IMG/VR virus record: IMGVR_UViG_3300005618_000010
Location: 1 to 41,202 of that record
Source: a virus
Reading direction: 5' to 3' (one strand)
DNA: 41,202 nucleotides
Part shown: positions 22,638 through 29,730 of the stretch, piece after piece
Position numbering within the stretch: position 1 is the first letter of the stretch
Layout: the number at the start of each line of letters is the position of its first letter
The notes under the pieces: generated by a model
What the model was told of the DNA's origin: nothing
Seen by the model: the letters and a program-made list of their open reading frames with translations, nothing else
Database searches by the model: none
Translations under genes and position numbers: made by a program

Positions 22638-22876
22638 ACATCCTCCAGAAGTAAAAGTACGGGGTTGGGTTTGGGTGTTACTTGCGCAGCGGCGATTGCT
22701 CCACCTTGAATCTGTCCGAGGGCCGCGCTTGAAATCGTTGTTACGCCTAAGTTTTGGTACTGGAGCAGGTTTGTCATCGCGTCATTTTTTGCGCGCTCGT
22801 AGGCTTGTTTTTCCCGCCAGCGCATTTCTTCCTCTATACGTTGGCGGTCAATGTATGGGTTAAAGTTCATTGCCAT
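22634..22876 (-). CDS. hypothetical protein (80 aa)
   Basis: ATG preceded by AGGAGAG. The N-terminal half is a charged helix (RQRIEEEMRWREKQAYERAK), the second half small and hydrophobic (LGVTTISSAALGQIQGGAIA). Coupled to the next gene by ATGA. No recognised family. Confidence 0.6.
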   Translation of the reverse strand: MAMNFNPYIDRQRIEEEMRWREKQAYERAKNDAMTNLLQYQNLGVTTISSAALGQIQGGAIAAAQVTPKPNPVLLLLEDV

Positions 22877-22912
22877 TTTTCTCTCCTGTGTCGGACCTAT
22901 TGGCGACGAGGG

Positions 22913-23119
22913 CTACTCTGCCGCCGTCTCGACCTTCACCCCGGCCGGCGCCAGGCGCATCGCGTCGTCGACCGTGGCGCGATCGACGCTGATCGTGTCG
23001 CTGACGACGTGCTTGATGGCTGCAGCCTCGTTCTTCGCGCGCACAATGCGCTCGCGCTGCACGGCGGGTTTCGTGGCGTCCGCGGCGGGGACGGTTGTGC
23101 GGATCAGGTAATCAGGCAT
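22913..23119 (-). CDS. small hypothetical protein (68 aa)
   Basis: Overlaps the end of the second recombinase by 8 nt. Product MPDYLIRTTVPAADATKPAV, RIVRAKNEAAAIKHVVSDTI, ending VKVETAAE: a beta-alpha small domain resembling the short proteins that occur beside phage recombination genes. Function unknown. Confidence 0.6.
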   Translation of the reverse strand: MPDYLIRTTVPAADATKPAVQRERIVRAKNEAAAIKHVVSDTISVDRATVDDAMRLAPAGVKVETAAE

Positions 23120-24164
23120 TCGGTTGCTCCGGGGTTGTGGTTTGTGCTTCTTCGAGGAATTTCTCGCCGAGGTCGACGAGTTCGGTTTCTAGTTTTACGG
23201 CCGCACGAAATTCGGCCTCTTGCTGCGGCTGGGTTTTCGGCTTGCGATGCAAATCCCGCGCGCGCAGGCGGGCATAGGTACGCATCAACACGCCGGGAGT
23301 CTTGTGCCCTGTCAGCACCATCGTTTCGGCGACGCTGTACTTCTCGCCGTTCAGGGTGCCCTCTAGGGCCCGGCTCGCGCATTCGGCGCGGTTGTCGTGC
23401 AGACGAAGATCCTCGATGCCGAGTTTCTTTTTCGCGCGCGCATAGTTCGCGCTAACGGACTTCGCGATGTACGGGAAGATCCGCTCGTTCGGGTCATCGG
23501 TAAGGCGCGGCTGCGCCATCACAATGTCCCAGGCGCGACCGAGCAGGGGGAATTCGTGGTCGTTGCCTTTCTTGTTCTTCGGGTCCTTCATGTCCCGGAC
23601 GATGCAGGTCATGTCCGCGCCGTTCACGTCGCCCCATTTCAGGCGGCATGTTTCACCGATGCGCCGGGCCGACCAGAGCGAAAATTCCACGATGGCGAGC
23701 ATGGGAATCTTCTGTTTCGTGCGGGTGCGGTAATACTCGAACAGGCGCTCGAGCTCGTTCTCGGTCGGTCGGCGCTCCCGCGGACGCCCTTTCCCGACAA
23801 GCTGGAACTTCTCGAGGATCGGCGCGGCGTCGATCAGCGCTTGGTCGGAGATACCCTTCAGCCCGAATCCGAATTTCGCGTATTTCAGGGGTCCCCGCAG
23901 ATAGGTAAGGTCCTGGCGCACCGTGGCGGCGCATACCGCCTTTTTGCCGATCGTGCCGGCGCGCCGCGCTTTGCAATGGGTGATGAGGTGGTGGGGGCCG
24001 AGCTCAGTCGCCATGACCTTCCCGGTGGGCCAGCCTTGCCAATTGCGAAGGGTGTACAGGTGCGACGCCCCGAGTTCCTTCCCGGGCATCCCCTCGATTT
24101 CCTCGATGTACATCTGGACCAGCCAGGCAATCGTCCCGACGGTGAAGTCGGCCAGCGTGGGCAC
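23112..24164 (-). CDS. second tyrosine recombinase
   Basis: 350 residues from a GTG at 24164, just after the ATPase stop; the frame upstream of that is shadow. Catalytic set complete: Arg168 in SARRIGET, a Lys-rich beta-hairpin (KDPKNKKGN), His256 and Arg259 in RLHDNRAE, His287 in LTGHKTPG and Tyr297 in MRTYARL. Different from the attP-proximal integrase in sequence and length. It is embedded in the recombination module, so it may resolve multimers, invert DNA, or be a relic of a second integration system. No recombination site is obvious next to it. Confidence 0.8.
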   Translation of the reverse strand: MPTLADFTVGTIAWLVQMYIEEIEGMPGKELGASHLYTLRNWQGWPTGKVMATELGPHHLITHCKARRAGTIGKKAVCAATVRQDLTYLRGPLKYAKFGFGLKGISDQALIDAAPILEKFQLVGKGRPRERRPTENELERLFEYYRTRTKQKIPMLAIVEFSLWSARRIGETCRLKWGDVNGADMTCIVRDMKDPKNKKGNDHEFPLLGRAWDIVMAQPRLTDDPNERIFPYIAKSVSANYARAKKKLGIEDLRLHDNRAECASRALEGTLNGEKYSVAETMVLTGHKTPGVLMRTYARLRARDLHRKPKTQPQQEAEFRAAVKLETELVDLGEKFLEEAQTTTPEQPNA

Positions 24165-24172
24165 GGCGTCGC

Positions 24173-25084
24173 TCAGAGTGCACCCCCGGCCGGCGGCGTC
24201 GTGAGGGCCTTTTTGCGGTCGTCCTTGGCCGACTCGTATTTCTTCTTGTCCCCGACCGGGATCCGGCCCCAGACCGTCGCCAGCCCTTCCGGAGTCGAGG
24301 CTTTCTTGATTTCCTCGGCCCAGTCCGGGACCGCGCCGGCCGACCACAGGGCCAGCTGCGCGCCGGTATCCTCGTCGAGCGGCTGACCAGCCTTGAACAT
24401 CTGCACATGGCTGTTCGCCCGCTTGGGCACACCGAGTTTGAACGAGTCCTCGGACCAGTCAGGCACCCCGCCAGCGCCCGGCAGGAGCAGGCACCGGACG
24501 GTCATTTCGAACACGAATTCCTCGCCGGCAATGGCCTGCCAGCCAAGCTGTACTGGGTCCTTGCCCTTGACGATCTTCAGCTTCTCTTTCGCGCGGAAGC
24601 AGAAAACGAACGCGCAATTGATCTGCAGCAGGCGGTTGATGAGGTTGCGGCGCCGCGCGACGGGTTTGTTCCAGGCCGGGATGCTGGCGGCGTATTCGTT
24701 CCGGAACCCGCCGTCCTTGATGAGCCGGGCGACTTCGGTGTCGTGAAACTCGAGGTATCCCCCGGCGCCCTCGTGCTCGTGGCTCATGCTGTCGACGATG
24801 ACAACCCCGCCGGCCGCGGCCTCCGCAGCGGCTTCAAGGGCCTCGGCGTAGCGGTCCGAGCCGAACGGCGGGGTGAACGGGCAGTGGATGAACGCGTGCT
24901 CGTCGGCGTAGTGCAGCATCCGGTTCGCCTCGGTGTCGAGGGCGGCGATCTTCCCGCCGCGGACCTTCTGGATGCCCTCGGCCAGGCGCAGCGCGGATTT
25001 CGTCTTGCCGCTGCCGGAGGGCCCAGTCAGGCCGATCAGGAGCGGGGTGGCCTCGCGGATCGCGGGCCGGAATTGGAATGTCAT
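24173..25084 (-). CDS. RecA-like AAA ATPase of phage recombination module
   Basis: 303 residues; ATGA overlap with the exonuclease gene. Walker A GPSGSGKT (21-28), Walker B-like GGVVIVDSMSHEHEG, then RAKEKLKIVKGKDPVQLGWQ, a signature of the phage ATPase family often placed with Sak4-like single-strand annealing functions. It likely works with the neighbouring PD-(D/E)XK exonuclease in homologous recombination. C-terminal ~70 residues are charged and poorly conserved. The biochemical role is inferred from family and context. Confidence 0.75.
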   Translation of the reverse strand: MTFQFRPAIREATPLLIGLTGPSGSGKTKSALRLAEGIQKVRGGKIAALDTEANRMLHYADEHAFIHCPFTPPFGSDRYAEALEAAAEAAAGGVVIVDSMSHEHEGAGGYLEFHDTEVARLIKDGGFRNEYAASIPAWNKPVARRRNLINRLLQINCAFVFCFRAKEKLKIVKGKDPVQLGWQAIAGEEFVFEMTVRCLLLPGAGGVPDWSEDSFKLGVPKRANSHVQMFKAGQPLDEDTGAQLALWSAGAVPDWAEEIKKASTPEGLATVWGRIPVGDKKKYESAKDDRKKALTTPPAGGAL

Positions 25085-25980
25085 GCTGCCTCCTGAAGTC
25101 TGAGTTCGTGGTCGCGCATCTGCCAGGTCGCGGGCACGGTCCAGTGAATGCGCCCGCCGTAGGACGGCCAGTCGTTTTTCTTCATGCACTCGCGCCAGAT
25201 GCCGATCGCGCGCTCGACCTCGGCGTCGGCTATCTCCTGCAGGGCCGGATCGCAGGCGTGGAGCGTGCATTCGTGGGGGGGCTCGATGGACTGCGCGAGG
25301 AACACGAAGGCGGGGCTGCGGCCGGCGAGGGCGGCGCATCCGCGGCGATAGAACGCCTCCTGGATGTGGTATCCCATCCGGACGATCTGCCGCGAGAATC
25401 CGTCAGGCGAGGCGTCGGTGGTCGACTTGTAGTCGAGCATGAGGCGCCGGTCGGTCGTGTGCCAGTCCGGGCGGGCGCGGCACCACACGGTGCCTTCCTG
25501 CCAGATCATCGTCTGCTCGGGTTTGCCGTCATCGAATACGACCGCGAGCTCGGACGTCGCGAGGAAGTCCTTTGCGGCGTCGGCCATCGCCTTGATGAGA
25601 ACGTGGTCCCACGGCAGGATCGGCGTCAGGCCGTGTGCGCGGGCCTCCTCGCGTGCGGCACGAATTGCGTTGTTCGTCCATCCCTTCGGGATCGCACCGT
25701 CCGGGTTGTTCTTGTCCGGTTTGCTGCGATAGTCCTCTGGCTTGATGACGCAGATGCGCGGCGTGCCGCCCTCAAGGATCAGATCATGCGCGGCCGTGCC
25801 GAGGTCGAATTCTGCGGACTCTTTCGGCTTGTAATTCTTGTTCAGCCGGGGGTGCGAAAACGCAGCCTTGCGCGGCGACTCTCCGAGCAGGATTTGAACG
25901 AGCGAATTCGACAGCGACGGCTCCGGGCACGGATCGGCGTGATACGCCTCTGCGGTGATGGTGTGAAATCCTGGCGTCAT
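25081..25980 (-). CDS. PD-(D/E)XK exonuclease, RecE/YqaJ-like
   Basis: 299 residues from the ATG giving MTPGFHTITAEAYHADPCPE; the longer upstream frame is shadow. LSNSLVQILLGESPRKAAF, then EFDLGTAAHDLILEG, the active-site strand RRLMLDYKSTTDASPDGFSR (Asp-x-Lys) and a following helix with YHIQEAFYRRGC. This is the phage DUF3799/RecE-type nuclease layout, a 5'-3' dsDNA exonuclease that supplies 3' ends for annealing. It pairs with the ATPase downstream. Confidence 0.8.
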   Translation of the reverse strand: MTPGFHTITAEAYHADPCPEPSLSNSLVQILLGESPRKAAFSHPRLNKNYKPKESAEFDLGTAAHDLILEGGTPRICVIKPEDYRSKPDKNNPDGAIPKGWTNNAIRAAREEARAHGLTPILPWDHVLIKAMADAAKDFLATSELAVVFDDGKPEQTMIWQEGTVWCRARPDWHTTDRRLMLDYKSTTDASPDGFSRQIVRMGYHIQEAFYRRGCAALAGRSPAFVFLAQSIEPPHECTLHACDPALQEIADAEVERAIGIWRECMKKNDWPSYGGRIHWTVPATWQMRDHELRLQEAA

Positions 25981-26162
25981 GCTTTCCTCGGTTCGGTGAT
26001 TGCTTTCGCGTGGTATTCCAGCGCCATGCGCACCAGCGGAATCGCCAGCGCCTTTTCGTAGGTGATGCCCATTTCTGCGAGCCGCGTCTGTTCGTAGGCG
26101 CAGCGCAAGGGAGGGGCACCGGTAACGGTGAGAGGCAATGCGTGTTGACTCGCCGCGCTCAC
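25977..26162 (-). CDS. small hypothetical protein (61 aa)
   Basis: GTG start in a GTGA overlap with the micro-membrane gene upstream, stop in an ATGA overlap with the exonuclease. Contains GAPPLRCAYEQTRLAEMGIT and LVRMALEYHAKAITEPRKA, mostly helical. The frame upstream of the GTG is shadow. Unknown function. Confidence 0.58.
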   Translation of the reverse strand: MSAASQHALPLTVTGAPPLRCAYEQTRLAEMGITYEKALAIPLVRMALEYHAKAITEPRKA

Positions 26163-26314
26163 CGGAAAACCCCCGCCATCCAGGCATAGAATTGGTCGAG
26201 GAAGGAACCGGCGACCACAAGCGCCATCAGTAAAATGCACAGCGCGGCTGCTTTAAGGCTTGCCTCTTCGCTGCGCGAACTGCGGCCTTGGCCGAGGTTA
26301 CGGTCTTGCGTCAC
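26159..26314 (-). CDS. single-pass micro-membrane protein (51 aa)
   Basis: GTG start with GTGA overlaps on both sides. Polar N-terminus (TQDRNLGQGRSSRSEEASLK) followed by one hydrophobic segment AAALCILLMALVVAGSFL and a short tail. Too short for ordinary gene callers, but the chained overlaps indicate real translation. It may be a host-membrane-targeting or exclusion factor; not established. Confidence 0.55.
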   Translation of the reverse strand: MTQDRNLGQGRSSRSEEASLKAAALCILLMALVVAGSFLDQFYAWMAGVFR

Positions 26315-26406
26315 AGCGCAGCCACTATCAAGCCGAGCACGATCCAGAACGGCAGCGACAAGGCGAGGCCGATTACTATTCCTCGGATGGCGCGGTCCTC
26401 GCTCAC
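26311..26406 (-). CDS. 31-residue micro-membrane protein
   Basis: GTG start in a GTGA overlap, stop in a GTGA overlap. Short charged head MSEDRAIRG followed by a single membrane span IVIGLALSLPFWIVLGLIVA. The sequence is almost entirely one transmembrane helix. No family known. Confidence 0.5.
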   Translation of the reverse strand: MSEDRAIRGIVIGLALSLPFWIVLGLIVAAL

Positions 26407-26603
26407 TGGATCGCCTTCCTCATCGGCACGACTGAGGAGCGAACCTTGTCCCGCTCGGCGTTTTCGGCTTCCGCTTCAGTCCATGCGCGGACGAGCGCGC
26501 GGATCGCTTTCTGTTCCTCCGAGCGCATCTTTGCGAAACGCTTTCTCAGGTCAGTCGAATGGCTCGGGATGTAGACGAACGACTTGTCGGTCAGGCGCGG
26601 CAT
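26403..26603 (-). CDS. small basic hypothetical protein (66 aa)
   Basis: Start overlaps the upstream stop (TAATG); stop overlaps the next start (GTGA). Helical and charged: STDLRKRFAKMRSEEQKAIR, ALVRAWTEAEAENAERDKVR. No domain recognised. Confidence 0.58.
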   Translation of the reverse strand: MPRLTDKSFVYIPSHSTDLRKRFAKMRSEEQKAIRALVRAWTEAEAENAERDKVRSSVVPMRKAIQ

Positions 26604-26839
26604 TACTCGTCCTCCGGGTCAATGACGCAGGCAGCGGCATATGCCTTACTCATCGCGGCCAGCGCTCGTTCCATGTCGGTGCGGCAAAAATTCGGGTTCC
26701 GCATCGCGTCGGCGCACAGTTGAACGACTTGGCAGCACTGTTCGCGGATGATTTCGGATTGCTTGCGCTCGACCTCGCGGCGCCGTGCGGCTTCGGCGTG
26801 TTGGCCGTGGAACATTTCGACTGGGGCGCGCGCGTTCAT
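26603..26839 (-). CDS. small hypothetical protein (78 aa)
   Basis: ATGA overlap upstream, TAATG downstream. Helical, with several Cys (SEIIREQCCQVVQLCADAMR, NPNFCRTDMERALAAMSKAY) and an acidic end. Not recognised; the Cys spacing could support a metal site or disulphide but no standard motif is present. Confidence 0.58.
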   Translation of the reverse strand: MNARAPVEMFHGQHAEAARRREVERKQSEIIREQCCQVVQLCADAMRNPNFCRTDMERALAAMSKAYAAACVIDPEDE

Positions 26840-26991
26840 GTGCCGGGCTTCAGTACGCGGCCGAACGCGTCGTGTTCCTCGGCGTTCGGGTAGCTGCGGT
26901 CGGGTTTGTTGGTGCCGGTCATGCAGAGCGGACAGCCGAGGCAGGACGGCTGGTGTTGCTGGCGCTTCTCAATGTCGACGGGGAGATTCAC
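26836..26991 (-). CDS. micro-protein with CxxCxxC motif (51 aa)
   Basis: GTG start in a GTGA overlap; the longer frame upstream is shadow. Contains PSCLGCPLCMTGTNKPDRSY, a C-x2-C-x2-C cluster that would fit a metal centre, and a polar C-terminus (EEHDAFGRVLKPGT). Coupled both sides. Function unknown. Confidence 0.55.
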   Translation of the reverse strand: MNLPVDIEKRQQHQPSCLGCPLCMTGTNKPDRSYPNAEEHDAFGRVLKPGT

Positions 26992-27128
26992 TGCAGCACC
27001 GGGGCGATTGCCCACAGGACCAGCAGAAGAAACAGAACCGCGCCGCGCGCCTCGGCCGGCGTGATGACTTGGAACGCGTCGATGTAGTCGGCGGCGCGGA
27101 AATTCTTCATGTCGACGGGCGTTTTCAT
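26988..27128 (-). CDS. single-pass micro-membrane protein (46 aa)
   Basis: ATG in an ATGA overlap with the first operon gene; a second in-frame ATG six codons later. N-terminal amphipathic part (MKNFRAADYIDAFQVITPAE) then one membrane span GAVLFLLLVLWAIAPVLQ ending at the stop. Third tiny membrane gene of the cluster. Confidence 0.52.
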   Translation of the reverse strand: MKTPVDMKNFRAADYIDAFQVITPAEARGAVLFLLLVLWAIAPVLQ

Positions 27129-27526
27129 GCGACCACCATTTCATTGCCCTTGGCGTCCCATACGCGACCGTTATAGGAAATCTTCGCGACGATCCTTTTG
27201 CCTTGGCGCACGATGCCGCCATTGCCGACTTCGGAGCATCCGCCGCCGCCCATTTCGCTTTCACGCCGCACGAACTCGTTCCACTTGGCGCGTGCATCGG
27301 CGATGGATTCGACAATGGCGGCGGGGTGACGAGCGATCTTGAAAGTCAAGACTTCGCCCTTCTCGATCCGCGCCGTCTTGATGACTTCGACCATGCGGTG
27401 CTGCAGGGTCAAGTCGCCAGCGGTAAGGGTGCCCTTGGCGATCTGCCGCTCATGCGCTGCGAGCATCCGCGCCCGCACCATCGCCATGCCTGCCTTGCGC
27501 TGTTCCGGTGTGCTGGGGTATTCCAT
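27125..27526 (-). CDS. first gene of the left operon, hypothetical (133 aa)
   Basis: Start at MEYPSTPEQRKAGMAMVRAR, preceded by GAGGGAGAAAGCG; the upstream ATG at 27553 has no such site. It lies about 25 nt downstream of the expected PL transcription start. Helical basic N-terminal half, then GKRIVAKISYNGRVWDAKGN at the C-terminus. It holds the position of lambda N, but there is no recognisable antiterminator motif, so no function is assigned. Confidence 0.62.
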   Translation of the reverse strand: MEYPSTPEQRKAGMAMVRARMLAAHERQIAKGTLTAGDLTLQHRMVEVIKTARIEKGEVLTFKIARHPAAIVESIADARAKWNEFVRRESEMGGGGCSEVGNGGIVRQGKRIVAKISYNGRVWDAKGNEMVVA

Positions 27527-27560
27527 CGCTTTCTCCCTCGTGCTGGTTAGCATTGGAGAA

Positions 27561-27602
27561 AGCGTAACCGAACTCGGTTGCTAGTGTCAACCGATATCGG
27601 TT
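27561..27602 (-). promoter_or_regulatory. PL promoter with two repressor operators
   Basis: Minus-strand promoter: -35 TTGACA (27590-27585), 18-bp spacer, -10 TACGCT (27566-27561). Two 14-bp palindromes overlap it, AACCGAACTCGGTT (27566-27579) and AACCGATATCGGTT (27589-27602), centred 23 bp apart. The same spacing and one identical palindrome occur at PR, so this is the left operator region. Confidence 0.8.
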
Positions 27603-27658
27603 ATAAATGGACGAACGAGCGCAACCGATTGAGTAAAAAGGGGCTTATTCCGGGCGGG

Positions 27659-28042
27659 TTAGAACGAGCAGCGGGACGTGCAGAGTTGGTACTGATATCC
27701 GCGCGCCGTGCAGTCCTGAACGCACCGATAGTCGATTTGTGTAGGCGCCGCCCCGGACGGCGGGGACTGGAGTATCTGACCAGCTGCGCCGAAGCCTTGG
27801 CCTAGGCTTCGCAGAAAATTGTTCGCGCTTTCTGCGCCTCGCCTCGTCGACTCTACCTTGGCGACGATGCAGTCGATCTCAACCTGCCGCAGGGAAGAGC
27901 GAGCCCGAATAATGTCAGCCGGCACATCGCACTCAGGCCCATATCGGGCGACGACCTGCCACAGACGCTCTTCGTCTGATAGCGGGGGACTGGTCGCGCA
28001 CCCCGCTATGAAAATAAGCAAAAATGCGACGCGTGCGCTCAT
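27659..28042 (-). CDS. lipoprotein co-expressed with the repressor
   Basis: 127 residues. Signal peptide MSARVAFLLIFIAGCATSPP with lipobox IAGC; mature part is helical and ends in a Cys-rich stretch CVQDCTARGYQYQLCTSRCS that could form disulphides in the periplasm. ATGA overlap with the repressor gene indicates expression in the lysogen. Envelope lipoproteins in this position often exclude superinfecting phages or alter the host surface; that role here is inference. It has no recognised homologue in my knowledge. Confidence 0.7.
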   Translation of the reverse strand: MSARVAFLLIFIAGCATSPPLSDEERLWQVVARYGPECDVPADIIRARSSLRQVEIDCIVAKVESTRRGAESANNFLRSLGQGFGAAGQILQSPPSGAAPTQIDYRCVQDCTARGYQYQLCTSRCSF

Positions 28043-28377
28043 TTTTTCTCCTTGCTCGTCGCCACCTTTTCAAACGCTTCCCGCAGCCGTTCGTGAAACT
28101 CCCGCTCGGCCTGTGATAGAGGCATTAAAGCCGGCGGATTGGCCGGGTTCATGCCCGGAACGAATAGCTGCCATATTTCCAATTCATAGACTTTCGCGAT
28201 TTTCTCGATTTTTTCGATCTTCGCGCCGTTCCCCGCCAGGATACGGTCTACCGTTGCCTGACCGATCTTTGCTTCTGCCTTGAGCGCATGGACTGTCGAT
28301 GGGCCGGCCTTCATAGCTAGGCAGGCTTTTACGTTTTGGCGCAGCACCTCTTTGACTTCATAGTCCTTTCTGTCCAT
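28039..28377 (-). CDS. CI-like repressor without autocleavage domain
   Basis: 112 residues from the ATG giving MDRKDYEVKEVLRQNVKACL; an upstream frame to 28470 crosses the operators. The HTH_3-type region HALKAEAKIGQATVDRILAG followed by IEKIEKIAKVYELEIWQLFV is an XRE/Cro fold. The C-terminus is a short helix (EREFHERLREAFEKVATSKE), with no S24/LexA-type Ser-Lys dyad, so it cannot self-cleave. It sits between the PL and PR operators and would repress both. Downstream it is coupled to the lipoprotein gene. Confidence 0.8.
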   Translation of the reverse strand: MDRKDYEVKEVLRQNVKACLAMKAGPSTVHALKAEAKIGQATVDRILAGNGAKIEKIEKIAKVYELEIWQLFVPGMNPANPPALMPLSQAEREFHERLREAFEKVATSKEKK

Positions 28378-28401
28378 TACCCGAGTTTGATATCCAGTTG
28401 C

Positions 28402-28443
28402 AACCGAGTGCGGTTGACACGAACAACCGATATCGGTTACTTT
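28402..28443 (+). promoter_or_regulatory. PR promoter with two repressor operators
   Basis: Plus-strand promoter: -35 TTGACA (28414-28419), 18-bp spacer, -10 TACTTT (28438-28443). Palindromes AACCGAGTGCGGTT (28402-28415) and AACCGATATCGGTT (28425-28438) overlap it, centred 23 bp apart as at PL. The repressor gene is read away from here on the other strand, so its own promoter probably lies in the same interval. Confidence 0.8.
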
Positions 28444-28468
28444 GGCGGCCATGCTGAACGAAGAGACC

Positions 28469-28672
28469 ATGCTTAATTACGTCCGCCAGAGACTTCCGGC
28501 GCCCAATGACCGTGAGCGGCTCGAGGAAATTTCAAGCGGGGCAAACGTCCCATATCACACGCTCCTGAAGATTGCGAAGGGCGAAACCGTCGATCCGCGC
28601 GTGAGTACCGTCGAGGCGTTGAGCAGGTATTTCCGCGCGGCAAGGAAATCAAAGGGAAAAAAGGCGGCTTGA
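28469..28672 (+). CDS. Cro-like HTH regulator
   Basis: 67 residues from the ATG at 28469, which has GAAGAGA upstream; the ATG at 28451 coincides with the expected transcription start and would be nearly leaderless. RERLEEISSGANVPYHTLLK and IAKGETVDPRVSTVEALSRY give a compact helix-turn-helix with a basic tail (ARKSKGKKAA). First gene of the PR operon, divergent from the repressor: the position of Cro. Confidence 0.72.
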   Translation: MLNYVRQRLPAPNDRERLEEISSGANVPYHTLLKIAKGETVDPRVSTVEALSRYFRAARKSKGKKAA

Positions 28673-28746
28673 TTCATGACCGCAGTCTCTTTTTTTTCTC
28701 CGAATCTCTCCTTACGAACGCTTACGAACATTTCGCAGAGGTTCGC

Positions 28747-29148
28747 ATGACCCAACAAGAATCTCTCTTTTACGAGGACGTATACGACGTTCTCAAGGCG
28801 ATGGTGCAGGCGGCCGGCGGGACGAAAGCGATTGCGTCGCGCCTGTGGCCGCACAAACCAATCGCCGAAGCCCAGCGCGAATTGCTCGATGCGCTTAATC
28901 GCGACCGGCCTCGCAAATTGGATCCAGAAGAAACGCTGGCGATCATGCGCTTCTCTCGTGAGGCCGGCTTCCACGGCGGGAAGCACTGGATAGATGCAGA
29001 CATCGGATATCAGCCCACTGCGCCGGCAGACCCAAAGATTGAGCGCGATCGACTAGCCGATGAGTTGGCCCGCGCCGCGGACAACTTCAAGAATCTGCAA
29101 CGCGCCGTGGAAAGGATGGCTGCGCTGCGCGCAGTGGAAAAAGCCTGA
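28747..29148 (+). CDS. CII-like phage regulatory protein
   Basis: 133 residues from the ATG at 28747 (AGAGG upstream); a TTG-started frame from 28669 would add ~26 less likely residues. LFYEDVYDVLKAMVQAAGGT, KAIASRLWPHKPIAEAQREL and RPRKLDPEETLAIMRFSREA match the phage regulatory CII-type family, with HTH N-terminus and a C-terminal helix (NFKNLQRAVERMAALRAVEK) for oligomerisation. Second gene of PR, likely tuning lysogeny. The 28673-28746 leader is T-rich. Confidence 0.68.
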   Translation: MTQQESLFYEDVYDVLKAMVQAAGGTKAIASRLWPHKPIAEAQRELLDALNRDRPRKLDPEETLAIMRFSREAGFHGGKHWIDADIGYQPTAPADPKIERDRLADELARAADNFKNLQRAVERMAALRAVEKA

Positions 29149-29288
29149 AAAACCGTTGGACCCTGGCGCTGCTCTGGTGGCGCGGGCAATACATTTTTTG
29201 GTCGTGGTGGCACGACCGGAGACAACAAAAGAATGAGACCGGTGCTAAAGCGACCGCCAAAGCTGCGCGATGTGCTCGCGAAGAATAA
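29145..29288 (+). CDS. possible Trp-rich small ORF with CTG start
   Basis: 47 codons, opening with a CTG that overlaps the previous stop (CTGA). Reads LKNRWTLALLWWRGQYIFWS then WWHDRRQQKNETGAKATAKA. Trp-rich short proteins of this kind occur in phage right operons. It overlaps the next gene by 56 nt. No ATG, GTG or TTG is available in frame, so the call is weak. Confidence 0.35.
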   Translation: MKNRWTLALLWWRGQYIFWSWWHDRRQQKNETGAKATAKAARCAREE

Positions 29289-29730
29289 TGCCTCTGACCG
29301 GTTTCTGGCGTCGATGGCTGGCAAGGCTCCAATGGCCCAGTCCGTCATAGCGCCGAAGCGCGCATATACAAAGCCCGATCTCGAGGATACCGAGGCGCCC
29401 GTCCTGGCCGCTGTCGGCGAGCTTCTCCACTATCACCCCCAGGTTCTGCTCGCGATCCGCCAGAACTCCGGAGCCGCGCAAACCGAGACCGGCGCGCCGA
29501 TATGGTTTTTCAAGGTGTTCCGCAGTCCGCCGGAATTCACGCTGACGGATTACTGGGGGTTTTTGCGCGACGGGCGCCCGTTTGCCTTCGAATGCAAGAG
29601 GCCATCCTTCACGACGCCTCGCACGGAGCGCGAACTGAAACAACAGTCCCACATTCACCTGATCGAATCAATCGGCGGAATTAGCGGCTTCGTCAGGAGC
29701 GCACAGGAGGCCCAGTGCTTATTGCCATGA
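29233..29730 (+). CDS. VRR-NUC-like nuclease
   Basis: 165 residues. The C-terminal part carries the PD-(D/E)XK-type VRR-NUC layout: EFTLTDYWGFLRDGRPFAFE then ECKRPSF (Asp and Glu-x-Lys), and HLIESIGGISGFVRSAQEAQ. VRR-NUC proteins of phages act as structure-specific nucleases, such as Holliday junction resolvases. N-terminal ~70 residues are basic linker. GGAGA lies 11 nt upstream of ATG. Confidence 0.7.
   Translation: MRPVLKRPPKLRDVLAKNNASDRFLASMAGKAPMAQSVIAPKRAYTKPDLEDTEAPVLAAVGELLHYHPQVLLAIRQNSGAAQTETGAPIWFFKVFRSPPEFTLTDYWGFLRDGRPFAFECKRPSFTTPRTERELKQQSHIHLIESIGGISGFVRSAQEAQCLLP

Noticed and set aside
23397-24386. Open frame on the plus strand opposite the second recombinase
   Set aside because: Shadow of the minus-strand gene with clear catalytic motifs; composition is of reverse-frame type.
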